Source: Marisa cornuarietis
Taxonomy: Eukaryota; Mollusca; Gastropoda; Architaenioglossa; Ampullariidae
Direction of reading: 5' to 3'
Assembly: GCA_004794655.1 (NCBI GenBank)
Contig: SMMW01000627.1
Location: 2,851,501-2,915,500 of the forward strand
DNA: 64,000 nucleotides
The position numbers were made by a program, and so were the translations under genes. This document shows, in pieces, positions 48,238 to 61,700 of the stretch. A model generated the notes under the pieces. That model made no database searches. It worked only from the letters and a program-made list of their open reading frames with translations, and was not told the DNA's origin. Position 1 is the stretch's first letter; each line of letters starts with the position of its first letter.

Positions 48238-50254
48238 GGACATCTCCAATGGAAGGATCGTTGCTAAGGCTGACAAAGGAAAGACTTGTTGGCAAACAGA
48301 GCAGTGGGTTGTACTACCCACCTCGGGACTGCATCGAACCAGACTGAACTGAAAGAATCAATGTACTCAACTGACCCACCAAGCAGCTTAAATTTGAATA
48401 CGAAACCTGTTCATTTTATGTATCGAGTGACTTGATAGCTTTCAAAGATTAAACGTTTAAAATTGAGAGTTGTTGGATAAAACATCAGTTGTGTTAGCCT
48501 AATGTACAGGTATCACTTACACACTTACAGGGGAAGCCCACCTGATGCACTGTTCACAAAGCCAATTCGCTTTCAGAAATGATTCTATTGTTAGACTACA
48601 GACATAAACCTGTGTTGTCTTATTACATTTCAAGAAAGTCAATCCTTCAATCAGCTTAATGGATCAAAAAATAAAAGTGAAGGATACGAAAATATTTTTG
48701 AACTGTTTGGGGGTGATCGTGCTTTAAATGCAATGTCCTACCACTGATGTGTTATTTAAGTAATAGGAAAATACCATCCACCTTTAAAACACCCACACCC
48801 GTTGGCTACAGTTTGTGAGATTACCGAACCAACAACAAAAGGAGTAGGAGACTAGTTCGTCAACCCATCTTTATAGTCCTCGTGTCCGTGTGATGTCCCT
48901 GGAGCCAGCTGCATGTATCAAAACTTAACATTGTTTTTAAAGAAGCAAACTGCGGAACGTTTTCACACCTCGCTTCGATGTCATTTAACAACTTTTCAAA
49001 TGTGTTTTTCTCCTCTAAACTTAAAACACTTGGAGCTGTTGAGAACTTGCTAAAACAGTTTTAACAGCGATGATCGCAGAACGCACATAAAATAAAAGAC
49101 TTGAGTTTTCAACAAGCAAACAAAAGATCCTGCCATACACTAACGGCATCTCGCCCCAGTGAGTCATATTTCAACAAGTTGATATTGCTGAAATTATTGA
49201 ATAGTACGCAAAGACTACTGATTCAAACGTAGTCCACGATATACAGAAAGAACATATCGTTGGAGACACTTTTAATCTTCATCAATTAACGGCCCTGTCT
49301 GAAAGTTTTATTTCACACTAAATCCTGACATAATTTTGCGAAAGGATTTCTACTGTCTAAAAAGAGGGCGAGTCGTCTCATGATGGTGTTTAAATGTCTC
49401 TTCATTAACTGTTTGTAAAACTGTATTGTGCACCGCGCTTATGGTCTTTTTTAACTAAAGAAATTTTAAAGGGCTTAAACATTAGAAATGTGTTCTTCCA
49501 ACTGGTCCTAATTAGGCAGCTGAGGGCAGGAAAGTATCTCTGGCTTTTTTGTCAATAAAGGATGCAGCATTCCGAAGTTTCCTTTAAGTAATAAAAATAA
49601 AATTGAGGCAAGAAAATTTTCTCTCTCTTGGTTTCTAAAGGATTCACCATTTACTTACAAACCCTTCTCTGGGTCCTCTTTTCTTCTGGTACACGTGTTT
49701 ATCTCATCCAGCAGGAAGGTAGATGTGTCGGCTGTGTAGAAAAGAAAGTGTGACAACACAATGTCTATAAATAAATAGCTTCACTAGCTTCATCCAGTTT
49801 CCACTTGTATCATCTTAAAAACTGTTGCTATCTCTGCCTAATGGGAGGTATTAATGAGCACCCTAGAAAGAGCAGTCAGGGTGGGGTGAGGGAGTGTGTG
49901 GGAGGAGTTGGCAAGAAAGCGGGCCCTGTGGCAAGACGAGAGAAGAAACATGCTCGTCATATAGTCTGCGAAATGGCGAGCAAAAAAAAAAAAAGCCCAC
50001 CTTAAAATATTGTCTTCCTGAAATGACAGGAGCCCGCAGGAACTAGGCCTGGCGCTAAATAGGAAGAGACCAGTGGCAGGCTTACTGTGCCAGTAGGGAG
50101 GTCACGAACCTGTGAGCATCATCCGCTGAGCCGAGGAGAAAGGGAGGAGGGAAGATGATTCGGGTGTCTGGTTGACGAGAGTAGAGAAGAAAGCATAAAG
50201 AATATTCAGGGGAAGGTTGGGTCTTGTGCTCGATGTGCGGCTTACTGTACGTCC
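48238..50254. other. Intergenic, nothing identified
   Basis: No coding, RNA or repeat structure stood out. Confidence 0.5.
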
Positions 50255-50425
50255 CTTGGGGAAATGGATATCAGAGTGGTTAGAAAATCGATGCTGTAGG
50301 TCGGGGACTGGTTCGATTCCCGTGTTGCGCAGCGTACTCTACCTTCCCCTTCCCTACACATTTTAAACAGTTTTTGACTGGGTACCTGGGTCAGAAGAGG
50401 GTTGGGGAAGAGAAGAAAAGATGCA
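50255..50425 (+). mobile_element. tRNA-headed SINE, family 2
   Basis: GGATATCAGAGTGGTTAG (A-box-like) and GACTGGTTCGATTCCCG (B box) are followed by TACCTTCCCCTTCC and GAAGAGGGTTGGGGAAG. The last block recurs in the SINE at 63508-63672. There is no acceptor-stem pairing. Confidence 0.65.
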
Positions 50426-52274
50426 GGTCACTCCTTGTGCAACAACAGGTGGGCGAGAGAAAGGTGCGAGCTCTAAGACCTCCCCACCCCCACATCCTGC
50501 AACAACCAAACGGTTAGGGACTACTTTCTCTTTCTTTTCTCGTCTTGATCGCCTCTGTAATGAGCAGGCAAAAGACGTAAACACGGACGAACATACAAGC
50601 ACATTTGTTGTTATAGTAGATCTGCACGTGGCGATGTTTATTAACTGTGTTTACGCGTGCATGTAGCTTTGCCTGCAAGCTCGCTTCATACTGCCTCCCA
50701 GCCACTTCTCCTCCCAACCCACTCGCCTCCTTCTCCCTTCTTGATCATTTATTCCTTTCTTTCTTTCCTCACTTTATCATCTCCCATTTTCTCCTCTTCT
50801 CTCACTCACTCACTTTTTTCTCTCTCATTTCTCCAAAATAATTCAATGTTTGTGTTCTTATTTCCTGTAAATGTTTGCTTACTTTTGTTTAAAATATGAT
50901 CGTAGACAGTAGAAACTTTTATGTTTTTATCTTTTATTCCCTTACAATAAGTTTCTATTTCTTTGAGAACAAATCAAAGTAAAACCGAATGTGTTCTTAT
51001 GGATGCTGGTATAATTATGTATCGACGCTGTGAAAATACTGTGCTGATTCTTGTAGAATATTTTATTTAATTTGTATCTTGTATCTGTGGGACAAATATT
51101 CTATTAATGCCTCTATAATACTGTATTAACGCCAGTGTAATACTGTATTGGTGCTAAAGGAACAAATTTGTCTTTCCTTTTTATCTTTCTTCCCCTTTTT
51201 CGCTCTCTCGTAACTTTACTCACCTTTCCGAACTCTCTCTACCCCCACCCCACCCCACCCCGTCTCTCCGCCATCTTCTTACCTCAACCCTACCCCTTCA
51301 TCACTTACATGGCTCAGCAGTAACCCAGGCGAGCCGGTGGCAGACCCCAGCTACTTACCCGAGGTCTTTCTTGAATCCCTTTAACAAATATTCAAAACCG
51401 GACTCTCGGCACAGCAGGCGCACTAGTAAATTACACACGTTCTCTCCCTCTTCTCTTCTTCTCTTCTCGATGTTGGTGGAGGACTGAGTGGCCTTCTTTC
51501 TGCCCTCATCTCTTCCTCAACCTTTTGTTGCTCCGCGCCAGCAATGCTTCATCCCCGCTTCTCTGACACTGGAACAAGGCGGCTTCGGGAAGTCTCATTA
51601 CTGTGGGAAGAGAGCACTCCCTCCGGCGACCCGCCGATACCCTCCGTGCACAGAGCAGGACGTAAGGGGCCCCGACTCTGGTGTGGCCAAGATCAAAGTT
51701 TTTTTTCTTCTTCTTTTTACTGCGGTTTCTGCCATTAGCGTCCTTCTTTTCTTGCGGTTACCGTCTTGTCATGAAGAGGGTTTCATTCCCACCCCCTCCA
51801 AAGCCCTTCACCGTTTCTCTCGGTTAGAAGTCTTTGGGGACGAACTACACGGGAAAACGAGAAAATGAGACACGGAGTATTCGAGCGAGAAATAGAGATA
51901 GGATATATAAAGATACGCAGAAACAGACAACAAGAAGTGAGAGAAGAAAGAAGGGATAAAATCGGGGGGAAGGAGGAGAAGGTGGTAGGGGGGAGGGAGT
52001 CCCGTCTGAGCAGGATGCTTGTGGAGTGGTCAACAGGAGGGTTATACAGACTTACTCATCATGGGTCTCATTGCACAGACGTGTCAAAAGAAGCTCGTCA
52101 TACGTGATAAGTTCTGTCAAGCGGATCGAAATATCTTTTTAAAAAAACGCGTGGACAGTTCGCCGAACGCTTTACAGTAGGTTGGTGGGTGGGTCTGGTG
52201 GAGAATGTGTGGGTGGTGTGGTGGGTCTCTGGATGGTGGGTCTGGCATTGAATGAGTGGGTAAGTCGGTGGCTT

Positions 52275-52321
<47 letters not shown>

Positions 52322-55189
52322 GTGTGCGTGCGTGCGAAAGTGCTTCTGCCTTTCACCTTCTTCCTTCACACTAGAGGGGAAGATGAAAAGGATGAGAAAC
52401 CCAGAGTACCCGAAGAATATTAACCCTTGCTGATCACCTCTCTTAAAGTGTAACATCCAGAGAGAAAAGTACTTGAGGTAAAATGATGTCTGATCCCAGA
52501 TGGATGCCTTCAGATCGGCATTATACTGGGACCACGCTCTTTACTGCTGCTCTACCAAACAGCACTACTGTACATCCATCACCGAAAATATTCAGTGCAA
52601 TAGACAGTAGGCACACACAAAGCTTTTTTTCAGTTAAGCAAAAAGTCATTGTCAAAGATTTCTGTTTTTAGCGCAGCAGGTGATTTCCTCCTTTTTTACG
52701 GGAGTTGGGAGCTGGAGGTTCAGGTCAAATGAATATTTAATGGGGTCAGTGTTTTTCTCCTTTTCGTGTTTGTGATGTTCTAAGAACTCACGTGCAGATC
52801 AGTTCTATTTACTTTTTGAATTGAAAGACATGGAAATCAGTTTCTTATTTCTTTGGTTTGCCGTAGGAAAGGCTTCCCAGACAAAGGCAGTTTCTGCGAT
52901 TGCGGTGCGTATGAGCTGTGTTTTATTTTAATTTTTATTTTCCTCTGTCATCACCACCTGACCTTGTTCTCGCACGTAACACAGTGTTCTAAATCGAAGT
53001 GCATTTAATTTGCGAAAGGCTCACCGTGAAGTTAAAAACTAAAAAAAGACAATCTTCTTTGGCTTTGAAAAGCATTGTCTTCTGTGCCCCAAATTCTGGC
53101 ATTTTAAAAATCCTAGCTGAGGGACTGGGATTAAAATTTCCATCTAAAATGTCCTTCCTATATGAATATCAATGAGATATCAATTTCATGAACTTTGCAA
53201 ACTCTGAGAATGTTTGCGTTTCCATTAAACGCCTTCGCAAATAAGTAACTGAGATGGTAATCCAATGTCTCCACGTTTTAGACTGATTGTCCATCAGACA
53301 TTTGTCACGACTGAACACCCATGTTACCGTTTACTCAACACCTCGCTAAAATAGTTGTAGAGGAAGAGAAAGGCTATCAAGGATATTTATCTTCGATTTT
53401 AAAATGTCATGGTACCGTTCCATGACCTTCGAAAAAAAATGCACTTATATAAAGAAGTTCCTGGATGAATAGTGCTTAGTCCATTAAAGATTAAAAAAAT
53501 TGTTTCATCCTAACGACAGGTGAACAATAAATATTTCGTCAGAAATCAAGACGAAAGGGATGTCACTCTAATGCATCTGAAAGGAAGAAAGGACAAAAAG
53601 CCGAGGACAAGAGAGAGAAATTAAAAATGCACCTGCTTAAATTGCTCGGGGCAAAGTTCCTGTGCAGTTTTGAAAAAACTGTCACCCTTTTGTTCTAACA
53701 CGAGCACCGGCTTGTTTACATTGACAGCAGCCTGGCCAAGCCACGTAATTTTTAAGTTAACTTCTTAATTTTTTTTTTCATTCATCCCCTGTTTTCCATC
53801 CGTGTTCCTTTTCTTGATCTCGTTTGGCCAAGAGCATTTGCTCTGTGCATGTTGTTTGCGCCTCGCCACCTGTATGCGGGGATCAAAGCAAGGAAAGCGA
53901 GGCGGGTTTGCTTAACTCCTTTTCATCTGTCACGCCTATTCGCATCAGATTATTTTCCAAGCGTTACCATGGATGTACATGCTCCGAGCATGGTCACGTC
54001 TGTCACGTGACCTTGCTCTCAGAAGGCGAAACAAAATCCGCAGCATCCTCAGGAGTGTGGCACCCTGCGCCTCCTCAGCAAATAAAACTCCCTTAGCCCA
54101 GAGTGATTCTAGTGTTTCAATAACTGTGAAAGTCATCGTCGGTTATAGGGCTACCCTAGTTGACAAAGAAGAGGCTTCCGGGGAGTGCGCACGCATTGAT
54201 CACGTGGCCCTTTGATCTAGTTCCGGGGACAAACTGATCTTCCCGTTTAGGTCTCTGTTTAACCCTTACAGGCTTTAGTTGCAAAATAAAGAATTATTTT
54301 TCGTCTGCACAGACTTGTCTATTACTTGTTTTTGTTTAGATTTTTATATCTTATCGGCTTCATAATTTTTTGTAAATCCATATTGAAGACATTCCCAGGC
54401 AATGGTTAACCCCCGTGTTTTCAGATTTTAAAGAACCGTTTAGACAAGCATTTTGATTGAGTTTCTTGTTTGTCCAGATAGTGTTCAGACTAAAAACTTT
54501 TCAGGAGCCTATAGTCCTACCAGCTGCTCGATGTCATTTTCGAGGATATACCAATGAACATTATTTTTATCCTAGCTTTTTGGTTATCGCAAGAATAACT
54601 AAATGGCAGACCACACCCCTCCCTTGCGACCTTGCATAGACATTTCGTCCCCGTTAGTATAGTAGCGTATGATACAGTTCATTTCTGAGCGCCAATACAA
54701 GGCACAACGGTCAACAGAAATAACCAATCTAGCATGTCGGCTAGCCTCTTCATTATCTAAACCATTATTGGTGCCAAGTTTTGCACTTCTCTCGTTTCTA
54801 AAAAAAACACGAGAAAATAGTTTAGAATTGCTTAAACGCCAATAAATAATAAAACTTGATATGACTGCAGTGGCCAAGTAGGCATAAAAAAGAACAGTTA
54901 GAAAAATTGATACGCCAGACAGGTCTGTCTTTCGGGAATATTTTCATCGATAGAGCAAAAAAGTGTTCTCTGATAAAAAAAAAATTTGCAAACTCCTCGT
55001 TCTTGTTTGAGTGAGATAGGGAGAAGTGCAATGCAGTGATTGAGTTGGAACTGAACTGAACATTATAGTTTATCCCACGGGACCGTCACCAGGGACATTA
55101 CAAGCAAAACATCGGGAAAAACTGTGAACAGGGAGGTAACAAACAGCAGAGACGGGCTCTGGAAGATAACGGATCAGTCTGGGTGCCCA
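50426..55189. other. Intergenic
   Basis: No gene supported. 50690-50840 and 51170-51310 are C/T-rich. 52180-52275 is a G-rich TGGGTGGGT-like stretch leading into (TG)n at 52276-52332. Confidence 0.5.
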
Positions 55190-55625
55190 CACAAGTTCAT
55201 AGATTTGTCCGGCAGTTCTAGACCGCGTGATGGTCACTGTCCTCGACAATAGAAAGGAATGCGAGGACTTGAAAGCCACCGCCAAAGATCTCAAAGTGAC
55301 CCTCAAAGACCTTGGCATCGATACTACCAACTGGGTGGCCCTTACCCTCAACCGCTCATCCTGACACAGCGCCCTCACCCAGGGAGCCATTGCAAAAAAA
55401 ACAACGTCCTTCTCTGAGAGAAGGCCAGACTGTCCTTTCTTGCCAACACTGCACCTCCTCACGTAAGCTCTGCATGTGGGAAACTTTTCGGGGTCCGGAT
55501 TGGCTTCGTCAGCCATCTCTGGACACACCACCATCGACACAAAGCCATTCAATTTGTTTTACTTTATTTTTGTTACTGGTAAGAGATGCATTGTCATCAA
55601 CGTCCTTCGATGGACGAACGAACTA
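55190..55625 (+). mobile_element. Degraded 3' end of a non-LTR retrotransposon with zinc-finger-like C-terminus
   Basis: One plus frame reads DLKVTLKDLGIDTTNWVALT and NRSS, stop, HSALTQGA. This resembles the LK..LK..GI....W...A.DR..WR..L..GA block that closes the ORF2 of many invertebrate non-LTR elements. A shifted frame gives remnants of the following C..C...IG..SHL.TH.H finger (GFVSHLWTHHHRH). The tail CCTTCGATGGACGAACGA also suits these elements. Several frameshifts show it is dead. Confidence 0.5.
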
Positions 55626-57228
55626 AGTAACATTAAATCATGACAGAAGAAAGATTGCCTGCCAGGCAGTGTAAAGATATAAATAAGCCAGATAGGAAGG
55701 GTTAGAGGCAGAGACAATAGAGACAAAGCAAACTGAGAGACAGAAACAGAGTACCGAAATAATATTATTCTTGAGGTCATCGCAGGGTCTTAAACAGCAC
55801 GTGGCTACACACAACAAACGGGGAAAATGTATGACTGATAGCCGGCCATTATATCAAAAAATGAAACGTTTTGCCTGCCAGCCAGAATAAAAAGGAAATA
55901 ACCAAAGCATATAATCAGCTTTGTAACAAAGCAGTGTGTGTGTGTGTTTCCTGAATGTCTGACCGGACAAAGCAAACAAAGTGTCCGTTGCGTTTTCTTT
56001 TGTAATCTTATATTAATATTATGAAAGTAGTACTTAGCGAACTCTTTATGTCAAGGTTTTCATTTCTTAACATCGGATGTGTACATAATTTTTCAGAGAA
56101 ATGCACTAGCATCGAACTTTTTTCCAAGAACCTCAGCAACCGACAACTTCGGAGATCGAAACCTGACACAAGAACAATAAAATTCTTGGAAGTTATAAAT
56201 TATTTGTGCAGGTGAATTCGTGAACATGAATATATTTATACTGCCAAAAGACTTGATCATTCCATTCAGTTTGAAGAACCGGTTCTATTCATTGCATCAT
56301 TGCATACCGACAAAGAGTCTGGACTAGTAATAATGTTCATGAGTGTAAAAGAACTTTTCTCAATTTCTTTCTTCGTTTAGCATACTGTAGTGTGTGAGTG
56401 ACAAAACCTTTATGAAAGATTATTTTAGTACAGTTTTTATTCGGGACAGACACATAATCAGACAAACAGTAAGTACAATTTATCTTGAAACCTACTTTGC
56501 ACGCAGACGACATCATACTGCAAAAGAAAGTTCCTTGGAAAAATTACCAACGACAGACAGACGAGAGACGAGTTTTGAGATGAGATCTTGTGTCCAGCCG
56601 AAAAATGAAGCCATGCTGCTCACAAATACCAAAATCAGCCGCAGACACTTCTACACTTCATCATCATCGCTGCTTCTGGCGACGGGTGGTTACATAACAT
56701 CCCTGGTGTCCCTCAGCGTCTTACTTAATTTACAATCTTGAACATCTCACCTCCATTCTATTCACTAGGCCTGCCACGTTCCTTATCCAGTACATTCTTT
56801 TAACTTTGTCAACAGATTTCATGTCATTATTGATAAGCAGTCAAGAATAAGAATTTTTCTAATCCAGAGTAGTCTGAAAAATACGTTATTTGATTATTTG
56901 TCCTTTTGGGATTAATAAAGTTTTTTTCTAGTAAATGTCTTAATGTTCTTAGTTCTTTGCTCTTTCGGACCCTTGAGAGAATCACAAAATATAGAATACA
57001 CAGAGATGTCTACCGCTTTTTTCTCAATTAAAGGCCGTCCTGATTCAGTGAAATCAAGCTCACTGTGGTAGACACAGGAAGACAACAAACTATGCTAAAA
57101 GGAAAATGTACATTTACTGACATACTACGATCAACGCTCGGCAAATCCCCAGTGTGTGGACTACAAGTATATGATCTAAATGAACAGGCCATTGAAAACT
57201 ACAATTCCTGGATAAACTTAACAGTCAT
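55626..57228. other. Intergenic, nothing identified
   Basis: No gene or repeat structure stood out. Confidence 0.5.
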
Positions 57229-57338
57229 TGGTTGGTTGGTTGGTTGGTCGGTCGGTCGGTCGGTCGGTCGGTCGGTCGGTCGGTCGGTCGGTCGGTTGGT
57301 TGGTTGGTTGGTTGGTTGGTTGGTTGGTTGGTTGGTTC
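57229..57338. repeat. Compound (GGTT)n(GGTC)n(GGTT)n microsatellite
   Basis: About four GGTT, twelve GGTC and eleven GGTT units in a row. One base substitution has spread through the middle block. Confidence 0.96.
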
Positions 57339-57690
57339 TATATCTCAGCAAGTATGGCAACTATAAGACAGGCGAGCTTTCGGTAGTATGCAACTATATC
57401 TGCTGCAATCTTCACGATGTTTTTTTTCTTGTTATTTACGCAGATGCACCTGCATGTCTATACTCGGACACAGGGTTGACATGCAGGAGGCAGAGAACTG
57501 AAAGTAACCTGGTCAAGGTAGGCAGACAAAGAGAGTAATTATTCCGGTAAAATTGATATTCCCAGCGGTAGCACAGTTCGCTAGTAGATTGTTGTGTCCA
57601 TGAGTTATAACCAATCAACAAGATTTTAAGTTTGCAACAATTTCGCACCGAAGCACTATAGACGGAACTTGACAAACTGATAGAAAAGTG

Positions 57691-57693
57691 AAG

Positions 57694-57734
<41 letters not shown>
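57691..57734. repeat. (GTT)n microsatellite
   Basis: About 14 GTT units. Confidence 0.95.
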
Positions 57735-57735
<1 letters not shown>

Positions 57736-58370
57736 GAAGGTTAATTCAGAATGATGCTATTGACTTACTAATATTCGAGAGACTGTGAAAAGAGTAATCA
57801 CCTTATGTTTACTAGTGACACAATGAGTAGTTTTCAGAGCAAATTTCGAACACAGAGTGACACAAGACAGAAAAACCAATGTATCAGCCTTGTGTTTTGC
57901 AGGAAGTGATGGGCTACAAAACTGAGACACAGATAGAGAGAAGGAGGAAGCGGATGTCCGTGAGCGTAATGCCGAAAAAAGTTAAAATTAAAGCTCACGT
58001 AGTGTCGGTAAAAACCTTTGTCATCCTTGACCTCTGTTGCTCAAAATTTTTTTTTCCTTTATCGTATTTTTTTCTGACCAACACCAGAGATTACATTTCT
58101 CTAATCTGCACTCTAAAATTAGCAAAAATTTTGAAAAAAAAGTGTCCTCGTTAAGCCCAGCCGCCGTGTTTTCTTGTATTGAAGGTTTCAGGTGGCATGC
58201 GATCTTTCATCGACCCGAGGTTTTTTCGAAAACTTGGGAAAAGTTCGCATACTGGCCAGCGATCGGATCAACAACTTTCTGATGTTTTAACTTATCTAAC
58301 TGTATATTTATTGTGAACGTTTCGCGCTTTTTGCCTCTGTCTGTGTTTGTGTGCACGCGGGGGTTTGAGC

Positions 58371-58373
<3 letters not shown>

Positions 58374-58448
<75 letters not shown>

Positions 58449-58615
58449 AAAATTAGAAAATAGTGGATATATGCGTGAAACTTTGTTCGTCCTTGCGTCA
58501 TTCCCAGATTCCTTCTCCACTCAAACATGAAGTGTTTCTTCCTTGTGGCTGTAAGGTATCCATGTGCAAGAAATAGAAATAAAGAGTGGTTGCAGAGGTG
58601 GGCAGGTGATTGCGT

Positions 58616-58691
<76 letters not shown>

Positions 58692-58797
58692 AAAAAATAT
58701 TAGACAATAGTGGATATATGCGTGAAACTTTGTTCGTCCTTGCGTCATTCCCAGATTCCTTCTCCACTCAAACATGAAGTGTTTCTTCCTCGTGGCG
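58374..58797. repeat. Local duplication: (TG)n plus ~115 bp, twice, 247 bp apart
   Basis: Copy 1 is (TG)n 58374-58434 followed by 58435-58549; copy 2 is (TG)n 58617-58676 followed by 58677-58796. The unit after the TG tract contains GAGAGAGA, TAGTGGATATATGCGTGAAA and TCAAACATGAAGTGTTTCTT in both. Differences are few and mostly in the GA/A runs. Confidence 0.92.
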
Positions 58798-59446
58798 ATT
58801 GCAAAGATCTTATTAATGTCTGCCTGCCGGTATTTCATGCTTGAAGGACCCCGAAAGGAGAAACGACAGTCAACGGCTGGTGAAGACAGAGTCAAGCAAC
58901 TCCTGGACTGAAGGCGCTTCTATGACATTACAAAATCACCAAACTCTAGGACCTCCGGGCGTCCAAACACGCCGAGAGGACCTTTCAAAATCCATAGCTC
59001 TTTCCGGTTATGTCTATTTTTAAGACAACTGTCTTTTAGTAGTGCCTCTTTATTGACAAAAGACCATCAGATTGTTACCGCGCAAAAATTCATTTGCTGC
59101 AATGTCATTATTGTCCTGGAAACACAGCTGGTGCTAGTTCGGAAGAATAAATTGCTATTCCATTCTATTTTCACGGCAATGGAGTATAAAAATGTAGTCT
59201 ATTACTCTTCTTTCATTTTTCCAGCTTACAAAATTAAGGACGAAGCCTGTGAAATTCTTATTAACAATTTTCTGTTACGCTTGTGAAATCTATGAATTTA
59301 ATTGTCTTTTTCCTTTTATAACTAGTAAAAGAAAAGTATATGGTGGGTTCCAGTTGAATATTCATTGCCTGTAAGCTTAGCGAAATATGCGGTTTGTTCA
59401 CAGATTAAAGACGAATTTAGTTCTTGCTAAACCCTCCTGCTGTTCT
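58798..59446. other. Intergenic, nothing identified
   Basis: No gene signal seen. Confidence 0.5.
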
Positions 59447-59680
59447 AGCAGATGACATCGTTCAATTCAAGATATACACTATCCTAGAACAGGACGAATG
59501 GTCATCTCACGGCGTAGTACGTCCATTAATTCAAGACATATCGTCCTGGTATCAGCGGGAAAGTCCGTCTCAGAGCCGATTACATCGTTGTTTTAAAAAC
59601 ATACATTGTCCTAGCATATGAGAGAATGGTCGTCTTACAGAGGATGACATCATTACACTCTAGACAGATACTGTCAGATA
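59447..59680. repeat. Degenerate ~65-bp tandem repeat, ~3.5 copies
   Basis: Copies share GATGACATC(G/A)TT, ATACA(C/T)T(A/G)TCCTAG and GAATGGTC(A/G)TCT(C/T)AC. They are well diverged from one another, so the array is old. Confidence 0.65.
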
Positions 59681-61434
59681 AGGAAGGTTGAAAACACGGT
59701 CTAAACTTTTGCACGAGATTCGTGCCTCATGTGCGAATCTTTGTCTCAGAATACTCATCGCCTATATCAAGCTAGCCATTCCATCTTGTCTGCGCATGCG
59801 TGTCTCTTGCCGGCCTGCGCATGCGCACTTTGAGTTGCAAATAGCTATCTCTGCGAAAGTTCAGATCGTGACCCAGGCAAGCGGAAATTTCTAAGTGTAA
59901 CAGTTTCTCTTTAGTTATCAGACTGTATTTTGTCTAGAAAGATATGATGTTTGGTCGGAGGAAAAAACTGAATAACAAGAAAGAACTTTTCTGCTTTTCT
60001 CGTGTTACAGGTGTGTCTTTTCAACGTGAACAAAATACATTTGAATAAATCTTCACTGCAGCTGCTGGTTTGGTTCGAATGATCACACTGCCCCCCTGCT
60101 TCTTCCAAACTTTCCTTCATCCCTTGCGTCGTTCTCTGGGGTCACGTTCAGTTGTTCCTTTGCAGAATAAATCAATATTTGTGTGTTCTGCTTTATTTCG
60201 CCTTCTGCTTGTGGGAGCCATTACAATAAAAAAAAAAGAGAACAGCACGGTAACCAGAACAAGATGTGACCTCATCGCTCTGTTGGGACGACCCCTTGCT
60301 GGCCAGTAAAAGCGGTGTTTGCTTTCCCCCGTTCTCGAAAGCTTTGCTGCAAAATTAAAAAATTTCTTTGCATACGAATGACCAATTCCTTGAGATTTGT
60401 GTGTGGCAGTATTTAATACGTTCTTCAATTTGTTCTTTACGAGTGGATGGCCAGCTTCCACGCACCACATCTTCACAGCTGTCAGTAAAAAAGATTAGGC
60501 GAAATGTTGATATGCTTTTTATTTTTAACGTACTGTTCTCATGATGTGTCCACAGCGCTGCGCCAAAACTGTACAAGTGGTCCAACGTTCCAAACTGCGA
60601 GTGGACCAAAGTCGACACATCACCGAGCCGTGCCAGGGGATCAGACGCCAACTTGTCTAAGAGGATTGTGTCAACGATACCACGTGACTGCGCGTGACGT
60701 TAAAGACGGCTTCCAGACAGGTGCTCTTCGATTATCCCCGATAATATTTTGCTGTTTGCTGCATCTGACATCTATCAGGCAAAGTGGCAAATGGGCATAT
60801 CTGGACGATACAGCAGCAGGTGCTCATCTACATCCATCAATCGTTCTTTTTTTCTCTCTCTCTGTCCTGAAAGTGCCATCAGCTCAGATTTCACAAAAGA
60901 ACTGTTTTTAAACCTCCTTTGTAGTAAAACCTTTGGCATATTTCTGACCCGAAAAGACAGAAATAACTGACGAAAAAAGTTTTCTTTCTAAGAGCTGCTC
61001 TCTTTGCGCATCTTCGCGAACTCGTTACCATGACAACAACGACAAACGAGCAAACAAGGGTGTCCAGAAAGCAGTACGCGGGTGCTTCAGCGGCTCCGGA
61101 AAAAAAATCAAATGACCCTCGTCAGAGAGCAGACGAAACCGAAGAGAAACTCTCTCTCTCTCTCTCTCTCACCAGACAACATCCGGTCAGCTCTCTCTCT
61201 CTCTCTCTCTTCCTCCCACGAGAATCTGTCCTCAACTGGAAAATTTTTCCGGAAAACTGACAGAGGAGACGGCAGTGTTACCCCCAGACAGATGGTGCAG
61301 TACATCCTGTAAATCTTCTAAGATTTCTTCCTTGGTTGCCGGGTGCTCTAAATGAAAACAGACGTTGGGAGTGTATCGTGTGCTGGAGTAAAGAAGGGTT
61401 AGCTGCCTCCTGTGCAACAGGGTGTTGGTGCAAC
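59681..61434. other. Intergenic
   Basis: No gene supported. Two (CT)n tracts at 61150-61170 and 61193-61211 are separated by ACCAGACAACATCCGGTCAG. Confidence 0.5.
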
Positions 61435-61700
61435 AAAATGGATTACACTGCCGTCGGAGCAAGTCACGCTTAGCAGACAAGCCCGTTAGCAGGAATATTA
61501 ACGCATATTAGCTCACAAGATAACACCGCCATCAGAACAAGGCACATTTTAACAGATAAGACAGTTTGTCTGGTTTGAAAGGGATTAAAAGCACATATTA
61601 GTAAACAAGATAACACTACCATCAAAGCAAGGCACGGTTAGGAAGCAAACCAGTTTGTCTTGATTAGTGAACTGTCAGCGTAAATTAGGGCACAAGGATA
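61435..61700. repeat. Degenerate ~80-100 bp tandem repeat, three copies
   Basis: Copies share ATAACAC(C/T)(G/A)CCATCA, CAAGGCAC(A/G) and CATATTAG. The first copy (61441) reads ATTACACTGCCGTCGGAGCA. Confidence 0.6.

Noticed and set aside
50255..50330. Possible tRNA gene with GGTTCGATTCC box
   Set aside because: No acceptor or anticodon stem can be drawn; it shares a downstream block with another SINE copy.
51488..51868. 126-codon plus-strand open frame
   Set aside because: C/T-rich low-complexity composition and no recognisable domain.
55070..55552. 160-codon minus-strand open frame
   Set aside because: It lies antisense to a degraded retrotransposon end whose plus-strand reading makes sense.
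57065..57538. 157-codon frame with [10 protein letters not shown] repeats
   Set aside because: It is created by the (GGTT)n(GGTC)n tract, which keeps this frame open.
60504..60911. 135-codon plus-strand open frame
   Set aside because: It has a hydrophobic start but no domain or splice support; the overlapping frames are equally open.
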